Assembly: GCA_033297075.1 (NCBI GenBank)
Contig: MU858109.1
Coordinates: forward strand, 62,001-126,000
DNA: 64,000 nucleotides
Source of the DNA: Rhypophila decipiens
Taxonomy: Eukaryota; Ascomycota; Sordariomycetes; Sordariales; Naviculisporaceae
Direction: 5' to 3'
Under the pieces are notes generated by a model, which saw only the letters and a list, made by a program, of their open reading frames with translations, did not search any database and was not told the DNA's origin. A program made the position numbers and the translations under genes. Below, one piece after another: positions 19,724 to 29,586 of this stretch. Each line of letters starts with the position of its first letter. Positions within the stretch are counted from its first letter, which is position 1.

Positions 19724-21313
19724 TCACCAACCCCCGCTACTGTGACTGTGTCCATGTCCATGATGACCTGCACCCTGCTGTGGATACCCACCTGCACCTC
19801 CCCCATACTGCGGAGACTGGCCAGGTTGAAATCCTCCACCATACTGCTGCTGCTGTTGGTGCTGCCGTTGTTCTTGGGAGCTAGAAGTTCCATACGGAGG
19901 GGAGGACGGCGACTGCTCATCATATGGCACAGCTGCTGGTGGGCTGTTATATGACTGCGAGCCAGGTTGGTTCTGCGGCTGTCCTATGTAGCTGTACGGG
20001 TATCCATATTGACCCCCGTATTGTCCGCTCCCCTTGGCGTTGCCATGGATGTTGTTGTACCCGAGCGCTGCTGCTTGCTGCTGGGCGTACTGCTGTTGGG
20101 CGTATTGTTGGTGGTAGTGTTGATTGTACAGTTGCTGGTTGTACTGCTGATGGTGCTGCTGAGCGTACTGATGGCCGAATTGCGGGGGTACTTGTGCATG
20201 TCCCTGCCCCTGGAATCCGTACTCATAGCTCCTCTGGTCTTGGCCACGTGACCCGTAGCTGCTCTGTCCTTGAGCTTGTGCCTGGCCTGGACTCTGAGGG
20301 TTGACCTCGAGTCTGGTGTTGCCAGCACCATCACTCTTTCCAGCCAGCAGTCCGCCCAGCTTATCAAAAGTCCCAGCCAGTCCGCCGGCATTTCCACCGG
20401 TGCTTCCATGAGTCTGCTGCTGCTGCTGCTGCTGCTGACCACCCTGCTGTGACTGTGAGTAAAAGCTCGAACCTGTGGCATATTTCTGGTTCTTGGGCTT
20501 ATCCTCAATAACGTTCGCAGTGACTGCCCCGGCTACGGCTCCGGCAGTCTCGATCATGGTGTTGTGTTGTCCATTGCTAACCTTGAACTTGCTTCCAATA
20601 AAGGCGTTGCCTGCTCCGCCTGATAGTGTTGCTAGGAGGCCCCGGTCTTGTTCGCTTTGCGGGTCGGTCTGGGGACTGCCGGTCTGTTCGTTGTCGTTCG
20701 AGTGGCTTTCATGCTCGCCGGGGCTGAGAGCACCACTTGCGGGCGGCGAAGTCGGGCCAAGAGCGGGACTGGAAGATTGATGGTAGCTAGTATTGGGACC
20801 GGAACCGGCAGCCGGCGGTCCGGGCCCAGGACTGGGGCCGAGAATGGGGTTGACATTCATACTTCCCAAGCTGTGCTGTGACAGTGTCGACGGGGGAAGG
20901 TGGGAGGGAGACGGAGATGTGGAGTACGACGACTGGCACGGTTGTAGGTGCAGCTGCTGCTGATACCATTGCAGTGGTTGTGGGCTTAGCCAAGTCTGCG
21001 GAGCAGGATAACCTTGCGCAGGCGGGGACGGGCTCGAGTAGTAGGCGGAATAGATGTTGCCCGTGTCTGCATGGTTGGATTGCAAGTATGGAATCTGACC
21101 TCGAGGAGGGGTGTTCTGAGGCAGAATGTAGCCCTGAGCTGAACCAACCGGTGAAGGACTCTGGTACGGCGAGTAGCCAGTGGTGTTCTGGTCGTGCGGA
21201 ACGCCGGGAGTCTGTGTTGGGGGATAGACGGGATAGTAAGAATTTCGGGGCGGGGGAGAAGACCGGTACTGCTGTCGCTGCTGGTCGTCTTTGTAGTAAT
21301 CTTGTTCTGCCAT
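19724..21313 (-). CDS. Q/G/P/Y-rich low-complexity protein with a short conserved core
   Basis: Single exon, 529 residues from ATG 21313 (the frame upstream starts only at TTG). Residues 1-200 are Pro/Ser/Tyr-rich. A Gly-rich core near residue 235 (LLATLSGGAGNAFIGSKF, then TAGAVAGAVTANVIED) looks like a glycine-zipper segment. The remainder is Gln-rich, including eight consecutive Gln (CTG repeat on the plus strand at 20414-20437), many HQQY/YAQQ units and a Gly/His-rich tail (HHGHGHSHSSGGW). The Q/Y-rich composition is prion-like and could support condensate formation. No enzymatic domain is visible. The C-terminal His run could bind metal. Confidence 0.65.
   Translation of the reverse strand: MAEQDYYKDDQQRQQYRSSPPPRNSYYPVYPPTQTPGVPHDQNTTGYSPYQSPSPVGSAQGYILPQNTPPRGQIPYLQSNHADTGNIYSAYYSSPSPPAQGYPAPQTWLSPQPLQWYQQQLHLQPCQSSYSTSPSPSHLPPSTLSQHSLGSMNVNPILGPSPGPGPPAAGSGPNTSYHQSSSPALGPTSPPASGALSPGEHESHSNDNEQTGSPQTDPQSEQDRGLLATLSGGAGNAFIGSKFKVSNGQHNTMIETAGAVAGAVTANVIEDKPKNQKYATGSSFYSQSQQGGQQQQQQQQTHGSTGGNAGGLAGTFDKLGGLLAGKSDGAGNTRLEVNPQSPGQAQAQGQSSYGSRGQDQRSYEYGFQGQGHAQVPPQFGHQYAQQHHQQYNQQLYNQHYHQQYAQQQYAQQQAAALGYNNIHGNAKGSGQYGGQYGYPYSYIGQPQNQPGSQSYNSPPAAVPYDEQSPSSPPYGTSSSQEQRQHQQQQQYGGGFQPGQSPQYGGGAGGYPQQGAGHHGHGHSHSSGGW
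20414..20437. repeat. CTG/CAG trinucleotide microsatellite (8 units)
   Basis: Eight uninterrupted CTG units on the plus strand, coding for eight glutamines in the minus-strand low-complexity gene. Likely length-polymorphic. Confidence 0.9.
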
Positions 21314-22484
21314 TTTGGCCGAGATGATATCAAGATAGAGAACACATAGATGTCTTGTGGTGTTTCGGCTTTTTGGGAAGCGACAGACTGATTGAGGACG
21401 TCTTGCAAGGAAAGAATTCGATTGGGAAATCAAGACGGGCGAGGGACGGGGAAATTGGCAGTCGGATTAGAGTTGACGCAAACGCGCCCCTTTGCCCGAG
21501 GTTGTCCATGGATGATGACATGGCGGGATGGTTCGGATGGATGAGAAACCCAAACCTCAGCTTCAAAGACAGGCTCAGGAGTTCAACTTTGCGGCAGGTC
21601 TGGAATTAAATCCCAAAAGGTGGTCTTCCCTGACAACCGTTCAAGCGGTATAGAGCTATAAATCCTTTCGATGTTGTATGTTTTGTAATGTTGACTTGTG
21701 CTGCGTAATGTTGACAAAGCCCCTGAATTGGTCATGTTCAGGGGCTGAGGGGCAACAACACCCCGCTGAGAGGGGTCCTCTCTTCTGACACTAAAATTGC
21801 AGTGTATGCTGCAGCTGATATTTTGCCACGGTACACATTATACGGGGTACTGTACATACCTATCCTCCGTGTCTGCCTGAGGGACCGTTATCGAGTTTCA
21901 TCCCCCTTCCCCAGGTCTAAAATTGCAGTCAACTCAGACTCTACATCCTGACTTGAGCAACCCGAACCCATCTCGTCTTGTCAGCGACGTTGTACTGTAC
22001 CCGCCGAGCTGCAGGGTACCATTGCCAGCTGCCAACCAGCGACAACTTGAGACCGTAGACTGACGATACCGCCAATACCTTCCTCGTCGTGTTGCGCAAA
22101 TTTCTGGTCTCGTTACGATGATATCAAGCGGTTACAGTGCAGGATCCGATGGCGTCACAGTTCGCGGGGCGCAGTTGACTTGGAAGCGGAGAAAACCCGA
22201 GAAATGGTCGAAAATCTGCCTATCGGAGCCTGGAGATGAAGGCTTGGCGTTGGAGGTGTTGGAGATGGGATGACGCCGTTGGCCTTGAGAGGCCGCCTGA
22301 GCCGCCATTTCTTACTCTCGTCATTTAAAACAGCTTGACTCTTTCATTTGCATTATCGTCATCGTCATCTTCAATCACCAACGTCTCTTTTTAGCCTTCA
22401 TTTTACGCCACCGTGGAAGACTTTGACCAACAACGTCTCACAAACTTCGTGAAACAATCTCATCAATCTCACCAAACCACCAAA
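21314..22484. other. Divergent promoter region
   Basis: About 1.2 kb between the Q-rich gene and the coiled-coil gene. It contains the 10-bp stem-loop at 21718-21746 listed separately and a twice-repeated GTAATGTTGAC. No gene recognised. Confidence 0.45.
21718..21746. other. Perfect 10-bp inverted repeat (stem-loop)
   Basis: AGCCCCTGAA at 21718-21727 and TTCAGGGGCT at 21737-21746 with a 9-nt loop. Just upstream GTAATGTTGAC occurs twice. It lies about 400 bp from the Q-rich gene start and about 740 bp from the coiled-coil gene start. It could be a protein-binding site or an RNA hairpin; no T-run follows. Confidence 0.5.
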
Positions 22485-23693
22485 ATGGCATCGATCCAAG
22501 ACCGGCTCCGTGAAGCATCGGCCAAAAACAACTCCCTGCTTCAAACTCTTTCCCAGACCGACCATGCTATCCCGTCGCTATCAGCCCAAAACAGACTCAT
22601 AGCAGACCTCCAATCCGAAATCGCGGCTTCGGAAGCTCGCCTCAAGAAACTCGACGCAGCCCGCAAGAAGGAGCTCAAAGACCACGAGAAATATCGCGAC
22701 AGTGTGATGCGTCGGTTCGCCTACAAAGCAACCCTCAAGAGCGCCAAGTTCGAAGCCAAAGCCCAAAAAGAAGAGACCGAGTATTTTGCCGCCTTGCAGG
22801 ACGAGCATCGCGAGGGCGAGATCAATCGGAACTTGAAGGAACGTCTAGTGGAAGCTCAAAAGGTCGCCGGTGACTTGAACGAAGTGGTCAGACGGCATAA
22901 CTCTGCCCAGAAGGAACTGGACAATCTGTATGATCGCTTGTTCAAGGGCGAGACGCCCGGGTTCCCGGAGGAGGACGAGAAAGAGCAGATTGTCGAGCGG
23001 CTGTTGAGGGAGTATCAGGATGCCAAGGAGAGGGCGGAATCCGAGCAGCACGCTATTCGTCTGCTAGGGGAGGCGCAGTATCGTATGAGAGGAGCGCTCA
23101 GGGCCGTCGAGGAGGCGCTCCAGCATTCACGGGTCGATATGTTTGGTGGCGGGACTTTCAACGACATGATGGAACGGAATGCGCTGCACAAGGCGGAGAC
23201 GGAGGTCATGGGCGCGAGGATGCTGGTTCTGCAGGCACAGAGGTTTGCGCCTCCGGGAACGGTCTGGGATCTGCCCGAGGTGAACATCAACCACGGCAAT
23301 GTCATGATGGATGTATTCTTCGACAACATCTTTACGGACATGCAGTTCCACGAGGAGATCAAAGCTAGTCGAGCGAGGGTGGAGAGGGCCGCTCGAGTGC
23401 TGGACGAGATGATTGCCAAAGCGAATCAGAGGGTCAAGGGTGTAGGGGACGAGCTGAGCAGGTTGGAAAAGAAGCTCACCGAGTCGAGGGAAGAGCTGCA
23501 AAAGGTTAGGGCAAACGTTTTCAAGCGTGTCGCCGAAGGTCAGGCGGCTGGGACGGACAGTCCAGCGCCGGCGTATAAGGAAGTGGATCCAAGCACGGGC
23601 GCCGCTGGAAATCCGTACGAAGGGTTCCAGGCCAGCCATAGCCCCGGTGGTGCGAGACAGGGATGGAATCCGTTTGATCCCACGATGGGCTGA
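22485..23693 (+). CDS. Conserved fungal coiled-coil protein
   Basis: Single exon, 402 residues, ATG at 22485 (the frame upstream begins at GTG). Coiled coils cover about residues 30-200 and again about 290-350 (SRLEKKLTESREELQKVR). Between them is a motif-rich centre, FGGGTFNDMMERNALHKAE, then VNINHGNVMMDVFFDNIFTD. I recall this general pattern from uncharacterised proteins of both ascomycetes and basidiomycetes, but no named family. It is not a convincing Pil1/Lsp1 eisosome BAR protein. The last 50 residues are Pro/Gly-rich and disordered. An intracellular structural or scaffold role is only an inference. Confidence 0.75.
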   Translation: MASIQDRLREASAKNNSLLQTLSQTDHAIPSLSAQNRLIADLQSEIAASEARLKKLDAARKKELKDHEKYRDSVMRRFAYKATLKSAKFEAKAQKEETEYFAALQDEHREGEINRNLKERLVEAQKVAGDLNEVVRRHNSAQKELDNLYDRLFKGETPGFPEEDEKEQIVERLLREYQDAKERAESEQHAIRLLGEAQYRMRGALRAVEEALQHSRVDMFGGGTFNDMMERNALHKAETEVMGARMLVLQAQRFAPPGTVWDLPEVNINHGNVMMDVFFDNIFTDMQFHEEIKASRARVERAARVLDEMIAKANQRVKGVGDELSRLEKKLTESREELQKVRANVFKRVAEGQAAGTDSPAPAYKEVDPSTGAAGNPYEGFQASHSPGGARQGWNPFDPTMG

Positions 23694-24078
23694 CGAGCTG
23701 ATGTGGGCGAGAGGAATTTCCTTTCATTTTCCTAAAATCTTGCGTTTGTTGCGAATTCTTGATATCCAAGCACTTCTTAGATCTGTTTAGTTGGCATATT
23801 CGCCATAGGGCTGGGCAGATTTTCCGTTCTGTCCGATAGTTCTTTTCGTATCGAAACGAGCGGTTGAACTGAATCGTTGTATTAACTACATCTTCCGACT
23901 CCCAATTCTCATGTGTTCTGGATCCCAATATGATATTGAATATTCTCACTCTGAGACCTATCTTCTCATTCCACTTCACCAAACCCAGTAATATCAATCA
24001 TGGACGGCAATATGGCAAAACCCGTCCTCTTTATCCTGGGCGCCTGTTTTGAACTCTTCTCTGCCCGCCCTAGGGGCC

Positions 24079-25378
24079 TCAAAGGAGATGCGTTAGAGCT
24101 TCTATTGTATCCACCACTGTCCTCTCCCAAGGGATATACTCCCTCCCCGTGATACTGACCACCTTGCCGCCATCAAACGCAATCCTGGCAGGAAACCCAT
24201 ACCCAACTTCATAGCCTGCTCCTTCGACTCCATGCTCCATTGCGCTCTTTCGATCAGGATACTCCCTTCTCAAGATATCTGCCACTGCCTGCGGAGGCGA
24301 GTACCAGCGAGCCAGGATGAGTCTCTCGCCGTCAGTCTCTCCCGGATGATCTACTGTGTATACAACCGCAGCAGCTACGTCCCGTACGTCCACATATCCT
24401 TGGTAAACTCCGGGAATGGCCGCCTTGTCAAGGGGCACACCGTTAAAGATGTTCCATATCATCTTTGTCGAGAGATGGATCTCTTCCGGGCTCTCTGGAC
24501 GGACGATGGGTGGTCCCGCACACATTCTGTTGCCTTCATTAGCATTCGGCCATTTCTCCCCCAATTCAATATTCTCATGCATTCTAGCCCAAACGTCTAC
24601 GCCTTTTCCCCAGCAGGAATACGAGCGAAGGTGGTCCGGAGCGGAAACTCGACTTACATCGGATTCACGGCAGTCATGGCAAATTTTGGCGCCTTTCTCT
24701 CCTCAAAACTCCAAAACTCCCCTTCAGCAGCCACCTTACTCGCTTCATACACCACATGCCGTGGAGCAGCCATGACTCCTTTCTCAGCAACCATCCTCTC
24801 GGCATACATGTTCCAGTCTGCCTCGGTAAAGGTATAGTCTCCACCCTTCTCCGAGATGATAGCAGCAGTGGAAGACATGAACACAAAGGATTGGACAGTG
24901 TCTTGGTTTTCGTAGGCTGCGTTTAGGGCCTGCTTGATACCTTCAACAGAGGCGTGCATGAAGGATGAAGGGTCAGCGGTGAAGATATTGACTGGGGCGG
25001 CGATGTGGACGATTGCGGTGGTCCCTATCGGTAAAAGTAAGTATATACTCCAGTGAGCATCACTGCTCAGATGAAATACACCTCGACGGCCACAAGAAGG
25101 TGAAGGATCAACGTACCCTTGGCAGCATCATGAAAGGCATTCGACGCCGTGATGTCTGAAACCTGGATAATCTCAAGACGACTTGCCAACTGGTCTCCGA
25201 GGGCTTCTCTGAGTCTTTTGGCGGCAGATGCTACGCGTGGATCGGACCTGATGGTACCTCTGACGGCGTACCCGGCCCTGAGGAGCTGCTCGATGACGTG
25301 CCCGGCAATGTAGCCGTTTGCACCGGTTACGAGGACTGGCCCCTTTGCCGTACCTCCGTGCTTGTTGTCCGCTGTCAT
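24079..25378 (-). CDS. Extended short-chain dehydrogenase (cinnamoyl-CoA/dihydroflavonol reductase-like)
   Basis: Three exons, 25117-25378, 24658-25024 and 24079-24526, give 358 residues. Introns are 25025-25116 (GTACGT donor, GATAG acceptor) and 24527-24657 (GTAAGT donor, CAACAG acceptor). The N-terminal Rossmann motif VTGANGYIAGHV (residues 17-28) binds NAD(P). Catalytic residues fit the atypical/extended SDR class: Ser in FMSSTAA (about 137-139), Tyr180 and Lys184 in VVYEASK. The NP...GPPIVRPESPEEIHLS segment after the second intron and YVDVRDVA near the C-terminus also fit aldehyde-reductase-type members. It probably reduces an aldehyde or ketone in the cytosol; the substrate cannot be told. 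No biosynthetic partners lie next to it. Confidence 0.85.
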
Positions 25379-25728
25379 GGTCTCAATGCTGTTGTGTGCT
25401 TTCCTTGCTGAGGGTTCACGGCATGAGAAGCCATGAGAGACGGTTCGTACTCGAGTGTTGAACGGACATGAACTGCGGAGTCAAAGCCACAATTTCGGAC
25501 TCCCGAGGTGGCGACCGTCTCAGTGTAACCCATAAGATGTGGCTGGAGCCCTCGACGATGCGATTACTTCACGTTGTTTAGATATGAATAGCACCCCCAA
25601 CAGTGCAGGTGAACATTATTCTGCCTTTCTATTTCATAATCACGGCGTATCACGGCATGTCAAGTCCACCTCCCGCCCGTTCCTTGACTATCTTCCGTCT
25701 ACATCACACAAGAAAAGACCGTGAGCTC

Positions 25729-27019
25729 TCAAACATCGCCAGGATGGTACTGCGCCTGAAACCCGCCGGGAAGAGCATCCAACCCTGTTGTTGAGAGAAA
25801 TTGTTAGCACGCAGCGCATGCATTTCCCCATTCCACACATGAAATCTGTACAGTCCAGGAGAGAACAAAACTCACAAGCATCACTCCCAATATCCTCATC
25901 CACAACCGTCTTCAACCGACAGTTATTCATCTCCTCCAGGCTCTGCAACGTAGCACCGCTCTTCTTGCAAGCCGGCTCATCAAAATAACAGGGCGTGTCC
26001 AAGATCCTCTGCAGCGCATCTCCCTTCCAGCCAAACACGTAGTCGGCATGGTTCCCATACCCAGTAGCATCACCAAATGACCACACCCACGGGTTAGACC
26101 CAGCGGCCGGCCAGTCGAGGTCATTAAACCGCTTGGTATCCCAGAGCACTTCGTACATGACCTGGGACATTCGTACGGGGTGAGTAGCCGGGCAGGGACC
26201 ACCAGACTCGAAGGTCCCGGTTTCGGGATAGGACATGTGGGACATGTGATCTGGCGAGTCGAGGTTCTTGCCGTCCCAGCAGGTTGGGAAGCGCAGGGTG
26301 ATCATCACACCTTCTTTGCACTTCTTTGTGGGGAAGGCCATTGTCTCGGGCTGGCGCTGGGTCCAGGTGTCCATGCAGGTGTAGGTTAGGTACCGGAACC
26401 GGGCTGCTTCGGAGAGGGAGCGCGCGTTGATGTCGCCTATGAACATGCGGAAGCCCTTTTTCCACGGTCAGATTGTCAGTCAGCCATGTGTCAGCAAGTC
26501 AACAGGGGAGAGGGATACAGACTGGCTTGAAGGCAGTGACTTTGCTTTTTTGAGCTGGATCGTAGATGGCATCTTGCATGTAGTAGATGGTCAGGCCGCC
26601 GTTGGCTTTCTCATATTGGTTGTTGCCCAGCTGAGGGACACGTTTGTAGGTGCCGTTCTGGGCGCGGAAATAGAGCACTGCCGTCCAGTAGTTGCTAAAG
26701 TCTTCGCTGAACTGGCACGTCGTGCAGGTCGATTCGCCGGGCATGTCTTTCTCGGGGTGCATCGTTGCGTTGAACGAGTTCTGTGGCAAAGTCGAAAAAG
26801 ATGTCGGTCAGAACGACTGAGTGAGGGATCCCAGATACAGACAGAGAAAGGAGAGCTTGGACATACACCGCCGACGATTTGATGAACATGTGGCGATGGT
26901 ATCATGCCTGGGCTGACCAGCGGGTCGAGTCTCTCAACGACCAGCTGTGAACAGTGGAATCGGACAATGGCGCTGGCTGGGGCGGCGACCGCCAGTGCGA
27001 AGACCGAGGAGCATCTCAT
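25729..27019 (-). CDS. Secreted DUF1996 family protein
   Basis: Four exons: 26867-27019, 26523-26780, 25876-26455 and 25729-25784, 348 residues. Intron donors are GTATGT, GTCTGT (weak) and GTGAGT; the last intron has a GCTAAC branch point and CAACAG acceptor and restores the end WLDALPGGFQAQYHPGDV. A signal peptide (MRCSSVFALAVAAPASA) is followed by the family start FHCSQLVVERLDPLVSPG and HVHQIVGG. CTTCQFSEDFSNYW, TCWDGKNLDSPDH and HMSYP motifs and many Cys fit DUF1996. The molecular role of DUF1996 is unknown; members are extracellular or cell-wall proteins. It is divergent from the small secreted Cys-rich gene at 27651, with 630 bp between. The acceptor of the second intron (AAAAAG) is the least certain point. 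Confidence 0.85.
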
Positions 27020-27552
27020 CTTGGTGGCTGTCCCTGCTGATGGACGATTTCACCATGTGAACCCCGTAAAGAGCGATGTTTTACAAGAAGAACAGTCCTT
27101 CGTCGAGACACAACAGGCACCTCCTGTCACCCTGAATCCTGGAATGGTATGGCCAGCCATATAATAGGCATCCGGATTAGCCGCCATAGGGGTTCACCAG
27201 TGCTACTACTTGTGTGGCCGAAGTGCCGAAACCATGACAAGAGACCTCTGGGCAAAAGCAGATAGATTAAACGCCGTGCCTCAATATTGAGTTCCCGTTA
27301 TCCGGCTTCTCGAAGGTCTAAGTATCTGCAACGTAGCCTTGGCAAAAAGACATCAAGTACTTTTGTACAACCGTCCGGGCCAATCATGGGCCGTGACCTC
27401 TCGGGGTAAAGCGGGATACCACGACTGTCTGCTTGGAAACATATTACCGATAGAGATTACCCCGTCAGTCAAGACTGCAGACGGTATATTGTGATCAGGG
27501 TGGCCAATATTGGCCGGCATGTAAGGGTAAGGATACCCAGGGCGGATGAGCC

Positions 27553-27558
27553 TATATA
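27553..27558 (+). promoter_or_regulatory. TATA box of the small secreted protein gene
   Basis: TATATA in CCTATATAGC lies about 95 bp upstream of the ATG at 27651, a usual distance for a fungal TATA promoter with a short leader. Confidence 0.45.
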
Positions 27559-27650
27559 GCAGTCAGGCAACCTCACGATACGGACTGGATATGTTGCCCA
27601 TGATGGTCTCACGAGCGCTTCCTTGTGGATCAACTTCAAATCATCGCAAG

Positions 27651-28025
27651 ATGTACACAACAAAGCTCAATCTCGGGCTCTTGTTTGCTCTCGTGGCAAT
27701 TGTCAACGCCCAGGCTGCGGTGGACAAGTGCCCCAAGGATGAAATCGCCTGTCTTGATATCATCAACTCCAGCCAGTGTATCGCCAACGTGATCATCGAC
27801 GGACGGCCGCCATTGACAAAGGCCAACCTTGCCATGTGTGTTGAGCACGAGGGTACCGCGAGTAGCCTCCCTGGAGCCGAAAAGGTGAGTGATGACATCC
27901 ATGTAAGACAATAGATTGCAGATCCAATATTGACTTGGGAATCAACCCAGTTCTGTCGATGCACCGGGTGCCACACCGCGCAGATAAACGAAGCCATCAT
28001 CAAGACCTTTAATTGCACCCAGTGA
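27651..28025 (+). CDS. Small secreted cysteine-rich protein
   Basis: Exons 27651-27884 and 27951-28025 code for 102 residues. The 66-nt intron has a GTGAGT donor and an ACCCAG acceptor. A signal peptide (MYTTKLNLGLLFALVAIVNA, cleavage near 20-24) precedes a mature chain with eight cysteines, four of them in the short second exon (FCRCTGC ... FNCTQ). Even cysteine number, size and signal peptide fit an apoplastic or effector-like secreted protein, but no named family or activity can be read from the sequence. It is divergent from the DUF1996 gene and has its own TATA box. The stop at 28023-28025 directly follows a sequon-like NCT. Confidence 0.75.
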
Positions 28026-28207
28026 GGGGGGATGCCATCAGATTGAAGAAGGAACAGCCCAATATCTTGATTATAAGTCGGGGCTCTTTCTGGAGTGACG
28101 GTTGCTGGTGCTTGGTCGAGGGCGTCCATCAAGCCCGGGTTAGCGCAGCAGAGACGAGCTGGGTATACATGTGTACAAGAGAGTGACAGCCGACGTCTTA
28201 TTCAATG

Positions 28208-29239
28208 TTACAGATCCTCAAACTCGACAGGCAACTCGTCGCACTTGACCCAAGCCTCGACTCCCCTGGCAAACAGCTCTGGGAACTGCAAATCCCAGGC
28301 ATGCACTGCCTCCTTGATGACAACAACTCTATTCCTCTCCGGCACCGTCAACGCCCCCTCTTCTGTCCAGACCTTTTTGACACCGGCTGCACTCCCCAAA
28401 TCATCCATCTTGGCCCCCGAGACATTCACCATCCTGACTCTCCCCGGCTCCGTCTTCCCTAACCGTCTGACAACCTCCCACCCCTGCTCGCCCGACAGAC
28501 TCTCAAGAATACTCCAATACACCGCCTTGACAACCCTCCAATCCAAGTTTCTCTGCTGTTCAACCCGTAGCTCCTTGAACCGCTTCACATGCCCTGACCC
28601 ACTGACCTCCGAAAGCCACCAGTAAATCCCATCCGGCAGTGTCTTGAACGTCCACATAAGCCCATAAACAACCCAACAATGTTTTGCCATGAACGCAAAC
28701 ATGCCTTCCAAAGGCGCAGCCCCCGTGACAAACGCGCTTTGACACAGTGAAGGATACCGATCTGCCAGACTCATGGTCACAAAGCCTCCCATGGAAAGAC
28801 CCACGATATGAGCTCGCCTGTTGTGCGCATGTCGACGGATGAGACGGGCCACTTTGTCCGCCATCGCTGGCATGGTCAGATTCTCATCATCGTCCGCGAG
28901 GGAGGCAGCTTCGCCATGGCCAGGTAGGTCGACGAGTATGAGGTGGTAATTATTCAGGTGCGGCGTGACAAGGGCATATTCCAGGTGGGAAGACCATAGG
29001 CCGTGGAGAAACACGATTGTTTCGGGCTGAGAGGGATTCAAGGAGATGTGGAAGAGCGTCTCTTGTTGTTCTGTGTCTTGCTCGTCGGGATGTGGTACGA
29101 CAGGCATGGTCTCGGGCGAACGCAAGGTTTTCGGCTGGGGGTGCGGCACTGGATTGGTGGCTGAGTATGAATCCGACATTGCGTGATTGAGTCTGTTGGT
29201 GGTGAAATATACAAAATGGAATGCTGAAATATGGACCAT
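28208..29239 (-). CDS. Alpha/beta hydrolase
   Basis: Single exon. Two ATGs are possible: 29239 (343 residues, used here) and 29179 (323 residues, better -3 context). The fold is shown by VFLHGLWSSH (oxyanion region, about 76-85), DLPGHGEA, the nucleophile elbow GLSMGG with Ser149, and a late histidine in AVHAWDLQFPELF (about His313). About 60 residues at the N-terminus are Pro-rich and disordered. By family the enzyme would hydrolyse an ester, thioester or amide; the substrate is unknown. No signal peptide is clear. If the first ATG is used, VHISAFHFVYF gives a mildly hydrophobic start. Confidence 0.8.
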   Translation of the reverse strand: MVHISAFHFVYFTTNRLNHAMSDSYSATNPVPHPQPKTLRSPETMPVVPHPDEQDTEQQETLFHISLNPSQPETIVFLHGLWSSHLEYALVTPHLNNYHLILVDLPGHGEAASLADDDENLTMPAMADKVARLIRRHAHNRRAHIVGLSMGGFVTMSLADRYPSLCQSAFVTGAAPLEGMFAFMAKHCWVVYGLMWTFKTLPDGIYWWLSEVSGSGHVKRFKELRVEQQRNLDWRVVKAVYWSILESLSGEQGWEVVRRLGKTEPGRVRMVNVSGAKMDDLGSAAGVKKVWTEEGALTVPERNRVVVIKEAVHAWDLQFPELFARGVEAWVKCDELPVEFEDL

Positions 29240-29586
29240 GGGATACTGAGACTGGATCTAGATGACAGAATGCTGAACTAAATTCCAATCCTAGATCGTA
29301 AAAAAAAGACCAGTGCCTGGCATATAAAGCTGTGAATTTGGCACTGATAGTGTCAAGTGAAATCATGCCGTGGCGTGACCGTTGATCGCGTGGTGCTAAA
29401 CAATGTCATGTCGGAACAATGATGACCCCGACTGAACCGATACTAGTGTAGTACGAAGCGAGCTCCGTGTCAGGTCACGGGACACCCGAAAACACGGCCA
29501 ACGAAACTCTGCAATTGCAAAGTCGAATGAAATGTCATCAAGTCATTAGTATATCCAACTTATGTACATAATACAAAGACACAACC
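29240..29586. other. Intergenic
   Basis: About 350 bp between the hydrolase promoter and the 3' end of the dioxygenase gene. No feature recognised. Confidence 0.4.

Noticed and set aside
22485..23693. Pil1/Lsp1 eisosome BAR protein
   Set aside because: Coiled coil and size are similar, but the conserved Pil1 N-terminus is absent and the central FGGGTFNDMMERN motif belongs to a different uncharacterised family.
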